Shown here piece after piece: positions 1 to 6,248 of a stretch of 22,906 nucleotides of DNA; the stretch's first letter is position 1; every line of letters begins with the position of its first letter. The notes below the pieces were generated by a model. It did no database searches. It worked only from the letters and a program-made list of their open reading frames with translations, and had not been told where the DNA came from. Location of the stretch: the NCBI GenBank assembly GCA_008000375.1, contig SMOI01000463.1, forward strand, positions 1 through 22,906. Direction: 5' to 3'. The stretch is from Poteriospumella lacustris (lineage: Eukaryota > Sar > Chrysophyceae > Chromulinales > Dinobryaceae). The position numbers and the translations under genes are program-made.

Positions 1-208
1 GAAGAGACACGAATTTTTCACAGCAGTTCCGTCCTCATCTGGGAATCTGTGCTGGGAGACCCCAAACTAGTCTGGGAGCTCCAGTGTCCATGATGACGAG
101 ATGACGAGCAAGCACCTAATACCGCACGATCGCACGATATCGATACGGATATGGGATGAAAAGGCTTACCTACTGAGAACTGATATCAGCGCGCGGGGGC
201 TGCAAGGC

Positions 209-1069
209 ATGGGTAACAAGGTGCCGAATCTTCCTTACGATCCACGCATTGAGCGATGCATGAGAACGTTTCGAATCCCACCTCACAAAATCAGCAACTT
301 GTGGGAGATTTACAAGCGGTTCGATTCTTCAGGGAAAGGAACGATGATAATGGAGGAATTCTTCATTGACGTGCTCAATTACCCACGTAGCCCCCTCACG
401 GACGCCATCCCAGGTTTCTTTGACACAAAGAGCGAAGCCTTCATCACATTCGGCGAGTTTGTCGATGTGGTGTGTACCTTCGCGTGCATGGAGCAGATGG
501 AGTTGATCAAGTTCGTGTGGTATATACTGGATCCCCGCAAAGTCGGTACCATCGAAACTCACGAGATCAAAGTGTTCTTCTACAGCATTTGGCACCATAG
601 ACCGTATACTACAGTACCCGAGGCCCTTTCCTATTTGAAGACCATCGATGAAGACGGTGTATACAACTATCGTGAATTAGAATCACTTCGCACGCGTTAT
701 CCATTCGTCTTCTCTCCAGTCTACCAGCTTCAGCAGCACATTCTGAGTCGTACGCTAGGTGAATCATGGTGGTCCGCACATAAGACGCGGCTGGCTGACG
801 CGAAGCAATTGAAGGACAAGCAGCTTGCGGAGAAACTGAAAAGGGAGAAGAAAAAGGCCGCACAACGCGGTGTCAATGACGATTTGCTTCGCCAAAGACT
901 GGGCATTCGTTATTACGTATTCCCGTGGAGACTTCCGTTGGAAAGAAAACGACTGTTGAAGATTGCGGCGATGGAAGCCGATTTAGAGCATCAGTTTGTC
1001 GCGCTGCGATTAGAACGAGGCTACCGCGAAGGCTTGATCGAGACCCCTCAAGCGTTTGGTGATGTGTAG
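209..1069 (+). CDS. EF-hand-like protein, probable myristoylated, tandem copy 1
   Basis: Encodes a 286-residue protein, the first of three tandem paralogs. The start is placed at the ATG at 209 rather than the in-frame ATG at 101 because all three copies then begin MGN followed by a shared Pro-Asp-Pro-Arg-Ile-Glu segment, and Met-Gly-Asn is the usual N-myristoylation context. Four EF-hand-like loops can be placed: 39-50 (DSSGKGTMIMEE), 72-83 (DTKSEAFITFGE), 108-119 (DPRKVGTIETHE) and 145-156 (TIDEDGVYNYRE). Each keeps the terminal Glu, but several calcium ligands are missing (Lys at loop position 5, Thr at position 1 of loop 4), so calcium binding is doubtful. The four-loop order recalls calcineurin-B/CIB/neuronal-calcium-sensor proteins. 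A basic helical region (about 190-230) and a C-terminal tail follow. A membrane-tethered regulatory role is inference. Copy 1 has a C-terminal extension ending in GLIETPQAFGDV that copies 2 and 3 lack. Confidence 0.85.
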   Translation: MGNKVPNLPYDPRIERCMRTFRIPPHKISNLWEIYKRFDSSGKGTMIMEEFFIDVLNYPRSPLTDAIPGFFDTKSEAFITFGEFVDVVCTFACMEQMELIKFVWYILDPRKVGTIETHEIKVFFYSIWHHRPYTTVPEALSYLKTIDEDGVYNYRELESLRTRYPFVFSPVYQLQQHILSRTLGESWWSAHKTRLADAKQLKDKQLAEKLKREKKKAAQRGVNDDLLRQRLGIRYYVFPWRLPLERKRLLKIAAMEADLEHQFVALRLERGYREGLIETPQAFGDV

Positions 1070-1798
1070 CTCTTGTTGTGTTATTTGGTTTTGATCGCGA
1101 CCGATATCGTCGTATCGTTCCTGTGTAGGGAGCTCATTCTTTTGAAGGGCTCTCTCCCTCTCTCATGTTGCTAGCGAATGTATGTGATGCGACAGCAGCG
1201 TAGCTTCGTCGATCCACATACGTTACGTTCTATTGGCTGATTTGTTTGTTAGTTTTTCACCGGTTAGTTTTTCATCGGTTGGTTGTTTCTTCGCTGGGCA
1301 TTCATATCATATTCATGCCTTTGGCTGTCACTTGTCAGCATTATATGACTATTTCCGTCCGTCTTTCTTTTTCACATTTTGTTTTTGTTTGATCTTTGTT
1401 CTTTCATGAACACACATGTTACCTTACCACTGTTTTTCATCTGTCGACGCGAGAGACCGTGTTTTGCATGTGTCTGTTGTTGTCTATCTTCCCATGTCGA
1501 CAACGCCGCGCATCGGTGTCTGTTTCGGCCCGGAACAGGCCCCTCTTCGTATTCGCAGTTGTCACCCTGGATAGCACCGGCTCTCCTTGAAGGCTTCATG
1601 TTTCCGCCATCGTTTTTCATCTGTAGGCGCCACATGTGTCGATTCTCTGTACCGTATCTCTACGCGTTGTTCGTTGACATGCTCAGTACGTCACATCCCT
1701 CCTATTTCTCAATTAAAATCAGGCCGATGGTGGTGCGTGCGACAACCACCACCAGCAGCAGCACGAGGTCACCGCTCTATCTCTCACGTTACACCCAC
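709..1798 (+). repeat. Tandem segmental duplication, unit A
   Basis: This block runs from within codon 167 of EF-hand copy 1 through its stop codon and about 730 bp of 3' flank. It is repeated directly downstream at 1799-2755. Matching landmarks include the segment around the stop codon (1067-1069 against 1947-1949), the downstream GGGAGCTCATTCTTTTGAAG, and a shared block beginning CATGAACACACATGTTACC at 1405 and 2417. Unit A keeps the full coding segment that unit B has partly lost. The noncoding part is T/C-rich and shows no convincing gene; short reading frames inside it (for example 1379-1852) do not align between the two units as conserved proteins. Confidence 0.85.
1248..1277 (+). repeat. 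Two copies of a 15-bp tandem repeat
   Basis: GTTAGTTTTTCACCG at 1248-1262 is followed directly by GTTAGTTTTTCATCG at 1263-1277. The matching place in unit B of the larger duplication has only one copy, so one unit was gained or lost after the duplication. Confidence 0.8.
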
Positions 1799-1949
1799 CT
1801 TCTCTCCGGTCTACCAGCTCCAGCAGCACATTCTGAGTCGTACGCTCGGTGAATCATGGTGGTCCGCACATAAGACGCGGCTGGCTGACGCGAAGCAGTT
1901 GAACCACGAAGGCTTGATCGAGACCCCTCAAGCGTTTGGTGATGTGTAG
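1799..1949 (+). pseudogene. Truncated duplicate of EF-hand copy 1 (C-terminal fragment)
   Basis: This fragment corresponds to the end of EF-hand copy 1. It encodes the SPVYQLQQHILSRTLGESWW segment and on to KQL, then jumps to HEGLIETPQAFGDV and a stop, skipping 70 residues of the parent. No start codon or EF-hand region precedes it. An upstream reading frame from 1587 is open into it but has no counterpart in the parent protein. The fragment is in frame and free of stops. The four base differences I find from the parent over the shared coding DNA are all synonymous. It is most simply a gene relic made by the local duplication; use as an alternative 3' exon cannot be excluded. Confidence 0.75.
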
Positions 1950-2267
1950 CTCTTGTAGTTGTGTTATTTGTTTTTGATCGCGACGGATATCGTCGTATCG
2001 TTACTGTGTAGGGAGCTCATTCTTTTGAAGGGCTCTCTCCCTCTCTCATGTTGCCAGCGAATGTATGTGATGCGACAGCAGCGCAGCTTCGTCGATCCGC
2101 ATACTTTACGTTCTACTAGCTGATTTGTTTGTTAGTTTTTCATCAGTTTGTTGTTTCTTCGCTGGGCATTCATGCATTTGTCTATCACATGTCAGCATTC
2201 ATGGAGCCTCTTCGAGCATGATTAATGGTTCCAGTCGTCCGCGAGAGGTGTTGCATCTCTTTCAGTA

Positions 2268-2304
2268 AGACATCTGCCAGACATCCGCCAGACATCTACC
2301 AGAC
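2268..2304 (+). repeat. 11-bp tandem repeat, about 3.4 copies
   Basis: AGACATCTGCC, AGACATCCGCC and AGACATCTACC follow one another at 2268-2300, then AGAC. The array lies in the insertion that distinguishes unit B from unit A. Confidence 0.85.
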
Positions 2305-2902
2305 TATTTCCATCCGTCTTTTCACATTTTGTTGGATCTTTGTTCTTCGTTCGCAGCGTTGCTGAAATGGTCGGTGTCATCACTGTCCTTTACGTGCGCA
2401 TCCTCCGCAGATGCCACATGAACACACATGTTACCTTACCACTGTTTTTCATCTGTTGACGCGAGAGGCCGTGTGTTGCATGTGTCTGTCGTTGTCTATC
2501 TGCCCATGTCGACGACGCCGCGCATCGGTGTCTGTTTCGGCGCGGAACATGCTCCTATTCGTAGCACCGGCTCTTTCCGCCATCGTTTTTCATCTAGGCA
2601 CCACATGTTTCGATTCTATCTCTAAGCGTTGTTCTTCACCATGCTCAGTACGTCACATCCCTCCTATTTCTCAATTCAAGTCACGCCATTGGTGTTGCGT
2701 GCGACAAATCACCAGCAGCAGGAGGTCTACACTCTATCTCTCAGGTTGCACCCACATTCCAATTTCACAAAGCGTTGCCTTTGATGATGATAGAAAGTAA
2801 CAATCGCCGTCGTTACGGGTTCAAGGCACGGTGCATGCATCTACAATCGGAATGACGTTATTCAAGGAACTAGCATCATTGGCTATTTGATATCGTGCGC
2901 AT

Positions 2903-2980
2903 TAGTCATGACCGAATCAGATATGCTGACAGTAAACGGTGATAGTTAGATAGTCATTACTGAATCAGATATGCTAACAC
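2903..2980 (+). repeat. Imperfect 30-bp direct repeat pair
   Basis: TAGTCATGACCGAATCAGAT followed by ATGCTGACAG (2903-2932) recurs as TAGTCATTACTGAATCAGAT and ATGCTAACAC (2951-2980). The repeat period is 48 bp. Position upstream of EF-hand copy 2 makes a regulatory role possible but unproven. Confidence 0.75.
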
Positions 2981-3062
2981 TAGGTTTCTAACTGTCCTTT
3001 GCAGGAGGAATGGGAGTATGTATGTATCCGCTGGTATCGTGATTACCGCTGACCTGTTTAGA

Positions 3063-3120
3063 GATCTAGGGATGTAGGTGATGCCGCGACGATGACGACG
3101 GCTGCGATGATTTCTCCTGC
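3063..3120 (+). promoter_or_regulatory. Upstream block shared by EF-hand copies 2 and 3 (copy 2 side)
   Basis: GATCTAGGGATG, then GCGACGATGACGACGGCTGC and TTTCTCCTGC, matches with gaps the sequence at 4691-4740 (GATCTAGGGTTG, GCGATGACGATGG, TTTCTCCGCTGC). Both lie about 160-180 bp before their start codons. This supports co-duplication of upstream DNA with the gene; a cis-regulatory function is inference. Confidence 0.45.
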
Positions 3121-3245
3121 CTGCCCCATGCTGGCTCCTGCTGGCTCAGGGTTGTGATGATCCAATGAGACTCTGGTTGGTCATGTTGCCGATTGGATAT
3201 CCACATTAATCAAGCTACCAAGACATTCCACAGAGGTTACAAGAC

Positions 3246-4070
3246 ATGGGGAACGACTTGGCAAATCTTCCTTCTGACCCTCGCATTGAGCGATGCATGG
3301 AAACCTACGACATTCCTCCATACAAGATCAAAGTGTTGCTGGAGATATACAAGTTGTACGATTCCTCTGGTAAAGGAAATATGCTTATGGTTGAGGAATT
3401 TTGTACACGTTTGCTCGACTTCCCGCGTAGCGCCCTCACCGACGCTATCCCAGGTTTCATGGAAACCAGAAGCGAAATCCACCTTACGTTTGGCGAGTTC
3501 GTTGATGTTGTATGCACTTTTGCTTGCATGGAGCAGATGGAGTTGATCAAGTTCGTGTGGTATATACTGGATCCCCGCAAAGTCGGCACCATCGAAACAC
3601 ATGTGATCAAAGTGTTCTTCTACAGCATTTGGTACAACAAGCCCTATTCGAACGTACCACAAGCCCTGGCCTATCTGAAAACCATCGACGAAGACGGTGT
3701 ATACAACTACCGTGAATTAGAATCACTGCTGAGTCGTTACCCGTTCGTCTTCTCTCCAGTCTACCAGCTCCAGCAGCATATTGTGAGTCGAACGTTGGGT
3801 GAATCGTGGTGGGCAGGGCACAAGTCTCGGCTGACGAATGTGAAACTTCGCAAACACGAACGAGCGAAGAAACTCGCCGAGAAACTCAAACGAGAACAAC
3901 AAGAAGCACTGGAAGGTGTCACGGATGCCATGGTTCGTCACAAAATGGGTGTTCGCTATCACATATGCCCATGGACGATTCTTCGCGTGAGAAAGCGCAT
4001 GGTGCAGATCGTGGCCATGGAGAACGAGTTAGAGCATCAGTTCATAGAGATGCAAAAGAAACAAAGATAA
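3246..4070 (+). CDS. EF-hand-like protein, probable myristoylated, tandem copy 2
   Basis: Encodes 274 residues in one exon, starting MGNDLAN at the first ATG of the frame. The architecture matches copy 1: an N-terminal myristoylation-type Met-Gly-Asn; four EF-hand-like loops, of which the first reads DSSGKGNMLMVE and the third DPRKVGTIETHV (here the terminal Glu is replaced by Val, so loop 3 is more degenerate); then the SPVYQLQQHIVSRTLGESWW segment and a basic, probably helical C-terminal region rich in Lys, Arg and Glu. It ends about 12 residues earlier than copy 1. DNA of 3528-3637 is nearly identical to 486-595 of copy 1, while flanking DNA differs more, suggesting gene conversion. Calcium binding is doubtful; a tethered adaptor or sensor role is inference. 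Confidence 0.87.
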   Translation: MGNDLANLPSDPRIERCMETYDIPPYKIKVLLEIYKLYDSSGKGNMLMVEEFCTRLLDFPRSALTDAIPGFMETRSEIHLTFGEFVDVVCTFACMEQMELIKFVWYILDPRKVGTIETHVIKVFFYSIWYNKPYSNVPQALAYLKTIDEDGVYNYRELESLLSRYPFVFSPVYQLQQHIVSRTLGESWWAGHKSRLTNVKLRKHERAKKLAEKLKREQQEALEGVTDAMVRHKMGVRYHICPWTILRVRKRMVQIVAMENELEHQFIEMQKKQR

Positions 4071-4247
4071 TCAACTCTGTGGACCCTGTGCTGTGTGACT
4101 CTTTCGGCGGCGGTATTCGTTTGATTGTCATCGGCTGATCCGTTACACAGCAGAACCTATCGCACAACTTTCTCTATTGATTCGTTACTGTCTTTTTCCT
4201 CCATATTCTATCAATACAAATGTCTCTTCATTGTCTGTTTGCTGTTT

Positions 4248-4284
4248 CCTGTCCTGCCCTGTCATGTCCTGTCCTGTCCTGTCC
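4248..4284 (+). repeat. Imperfect CCTGT microsatellite
   Basis: About seven interrupted copies of CCTGT (with CCTGC and CATGT variants) lie in the T/C-rich 3' flank of EF-hand copy 2. Confidence 0.75.
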
Positions 4285-4658
4285 AAATACTGTCACTACG
4301 TACGACCCACGCTGAACTACCTGCTCATGAGAAGAACGGTATCAGTTGTCCACTTCTTTTTCTGCCCCTCAGCTTTATTCCTTATTTTTGGTCTGTTCTC
4401 TCATTACATCGCACATCTTTTGTCTGGTGTCATCGCTACATGCGATAAAGCATCGAGATATCCGATGTCATATGCCATTCCTTTTGACTTCCCTTTTGGC
4501 TTGAACACTAGCTCACTGTTGGTGTTGGCGCCCACCATGCACCACCATAATGTAATCAGCGCCTTGGATAGATAACGCAGCATCAAGACTCTGATGTGAG
4601 TCTTTTCATTACGCCAGCAGGGTCGTTCCTGGGGGCGGCGGGGGAGATCACCTCTTGA

Positions 4659-4698
4659 AGGTCTGGAGGTCTGGAGGTCTAGGGCGTCTAGGATCTAG
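4659..4698 (+). repeat. Short GGTCTGGA/TCTAGG direct repeats
   Basis: AGGTCTGGAGGTCTGGAGGT at 4659-4678 is a 9-bp tandem repeat that degenerates into TCTAGGGCGTCTAGGATCTA. It sits just before the block shared with the upstream region of copy 2. Confidence 0.6.
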
Positions 4699-4740
4699 GG
4701 TTGGGTGAGGGACGCGATGACGATGGTTTCTCCGCTGCGG
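4691..4740 (+). promoter_or_regulatory. Upstream block shared by EF-hand copies 2 and 3 (copy 3 side)
   Basis: Counterpart of 3063-3120: GATCTAGGGTTG, GCGATGACGATGG and TTTCTCCGCTGC occur in the same order, about 160 bp before the copy 3 start. The similarity is gapped, so it may be duplicated DNA rather than a conserved regulatory site. Confidence 0.4.
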
Positions 4741-4851
4741 GTTGTTGTGACGAGATCGGTCGAAGTGTCGTCGTTGGAACTGATAATAAGAAGTCGTTGT
4801 CCACAGTAGTTGCACCAAGCACCACTCCATCCACACACGAGATATACAGGC

Positions 4852-5685
4852 ATGGGTAACGAGGTGTCGAATCATCTTCCGTCGGACCCGCGTATTGAGC
4901 AATGCATGAAAACCTACGACATTCCTGCGCAGACGATCAAAGTGTTGCTGGAGATATACAAGCGGTTCGATTCTTCGGGGAAAGGAAGGATGTTTATGAT
5001 GGAGGAGTTTTTCATTCACTTATTGGAAGTCCCACGCAGCCCCCTCACGGATGCCATGCCCGGCTTCATGGCCACCAACAGCAACGTGTTCCTCACGTTT
5101 GGCGAGTTCGTCGATATTGTATGCACCTTTGCATGCACGGAGCGGATGGAGCTCACCAAGTTCGCGTGGTACATTCTTGATTCTCGCAAAGTTGGCACTG
5201 TGGACACTTACGACATGAAGCGTTTCTTTCACCGCATTTGGCGCCACCGACCGTACACTACCGTACCCCAAGCCCTGGTCTATCTGAACACCATCGACGA
5301 CGACGGCGTGTACAACTATCCTGAACTAGAATTGCTACATGTGCGATACCCATTCCTGTTCTCCCCGGTCTACCAGCTGTGGCAGCATATTCGAAGTCGG
5401 ACGTTGGGTGAGTCGTGGTGGGCAGCGCACAAGACGCGGCGGGCGAATGCGAAGCGCCATCAACACGAGCGAGCCAACGAGCTGGTGGAGAGACTGAACA
5501 GAGAACATCACGAAGCACAGGATGGTATCCGTACCACTGTGATTCGCCATAAAATCGATGTCCGTAGAAGTCGTCGGTATCCGTGGGCGATACCGACCGC
5601 GAGAAAGCGCCTGACGCAGATCGCGGCCGTGGAAGCCGAGCTGGAGCATCAGTTTCTCCGGCTGCAAGAAGCCCCACACTTTTGA
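4852..5685 (+). CDS. EF-hand-like protein, probable myristoylated, tandem copy 3
   Basis: Encodes 277 residues from the ATG at 4852, chosen over the in-frame ATG at 4810 because it gives MGNEVSN, the best myristoylation motif of the three copies (Ser at position 6). Four EF-hand-like loops occur as in the paralogs: the first contains DSSGKGRMFMME, the third DSRKVGTVDTYD and the fourth TIDDDGVYNYPE. The segment FSPVYQLWQHIRSRTLGESW and a basic helical tail follow. The protein is the most diverged in its C-terminal third, ending LQEAPHF. It resembles copy 1 in the first loop and around HRPYTTVP but copy 2 at KTYDIP and in the adjoining DNA, a mosaic pattern. It runs convergent with the minus-strand RPC1 gene, 563 bp apart. 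The biochemical role is not known. Confidence 0.87.
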   Translation: MGNEVSNHLPSDPRIEQCMKTYDIPAQTIKVLLEIYKRFDSSGKGRMFMMEEFFIHLLEVPRSPLTDAMPGFMATNSNVFLTFGEFVDIVCTFACTERMELTKFAWYILDSRKVGTVDTYDMKRFFHRIWRHRPYTTVPQALVYLNTIDDDGVYNYPELELLHVRYPFLFSPVYQLWQHIRSRTLGESWWAAHKTRRANAKRHQHERANELVERLNREHHEAQDGIRTTVIRHKIDVRRSRRYPWAIPTARKRLTQIAAVEAELEHQFLRLQEAPHF

Positions 5686-6248
5686 CGTTCTTCAAGAGCC
5701 ATCCTCTGTCCTGTAACGCTGGGTGTTCCTCGGTTCTTCGGTCGGTTCCCTTCGTAGTACTACACAACGCTGTCGATAAGTTTGTTCCGTCGCAGCACGC
5801 GACATGGATATCCAGTGCGACAGGTAGTAAGAGCCTTTAGGCGGTATTCTGTTCGCTGTTGTTGACGCTTGCAGTGTACCACCAGTTTGTAAGCATCGCA
5901 TTGGATAACGGAACACTGAGAAGCCTATTCTATGAGTTGGGTCGCATCTATAGCGAAAGCCCAGTGGGTTTAGATTAGCGAAAGCAGACCGCGGATTCGC
6001 TCTTTCCCTGTGGCGACTCGCAACTCCTCCACCACCAGCGACAGCGACGAGACAAACCCCTCCACTCATTCACTCTTCTCGGAGCCATTTCAACGTGGAA
6101 GTGAGCAGCTGTCTACCCTGCATTGAACATGGCCCAAAAATGAAAGATGAAAGACATGGGAGGCCACGTTTAGATCACGTTCAGGTCACGTTTAGGTCAC
6201 GTTTAGGTGGTTACGAATCATGCCTCCCGCCACTACATGGAATAGAGG
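5686..6248. other. Convergent intergenic region, EF-hand copy 3 to RPC1
   Basis: This region contains the 3' ends of two converging genes. No open frame here resembles a protein. An 11-bp tandem array (6161-6209) is the only clear structure. Confidence 0.6.
6161..6209 (+). repeat. 11-bp tandem repeat, four copies
   Basis: AGGCCACGTTT, AGATCACGTTC, AGGTCACGTTT and AGGTCACGTTT run head to tail from 6161 to 6204, followed by AGGTG. Every unit holds a CACGT core. It lies 40-90 bp past the RPC1 stop codon, so it is probably in the RPC1 3' UTR or terminator region. Confidence 0.88.

Larger units (their letters stand above)
1799..2755 (+). repeat. Tandem segmental duplication, unit B (diverged)
   Basis: Second copy of the 709-1798 block, joined head to tail to it. 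It differs by an in-frame 210-bp deletion inside the former coding part, by an insertion of roughly 100 bp around 2190-2300, and by small indels and substitutions in the 3' flank. The junction lies where CACCCAC (1792-1798, repeated at the end of unit B at 2749-2755) meets CTTCTCTCC. The part after the gene fragment (1950-2755) has no supported gene. Confidence 0.85.
2756..3245. other. Intergenic region upstream of EF-hand copy 2
   Basis: No gene was found. The stretch holds an imperfect 30-bp direct repeat (2903-2932 and 2951-2980) and, about 180 bp before the copy 2 start, a block that resembles the DNA upstream of copy 3. It probably contains the promoter and 5' UTR of copy 2. Confidence 0.6.
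4071..4851. other. Intergenic region between EF-hand copies 2 and 3
   Basis: No gene is supported. The first half is T/C-rich, like the DNA after the other plus-strand genes, and holds a CCTGT microsatellite. The second half holds a short GGTCTGGA repeat and the upstream block shared with copy 2. Open frames at 4125-4575 are low-complexity and unlike the neighbouring proteins. Confidence 0.6.

Noticed and set aside
101-208. N-terminal extension of EF-hand copy 1 from the ATG at 101
   Set aside because: The extension has no counterpart in the other copies and would hide the conserved Met-Gly-Asn start.
1130-1146. Oomycete-type initiator (GCTCATTCTTTTG)
   Set aside because: It lies in the 3' flank of EF-hand copy 1 and again in its duplicate, with no gene starting just downstream, so chance or duplication explains it.
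1379-1852. 157-residue plus frame and its 129-residue partner at 2411-2800
   Set aside because: They lie in duplicated flanking DNA, but indels between the two units break frame correspondence, so no shared protein is preserved.
2812-2832. GGGTTCAAGGC as a tRNA B-box
   Set aside because: The final CC and flanking T-arm pairing are missing, and no A-box lies at the proper distance upstream.
4659-4700. Telomere-like repeat (CTAGGGTTGGG)
   Set aside because: Only one partial unit looks telomeric; the rest is a 9-bp GGTCTGGA repeat inside an ordinary intergenic region.
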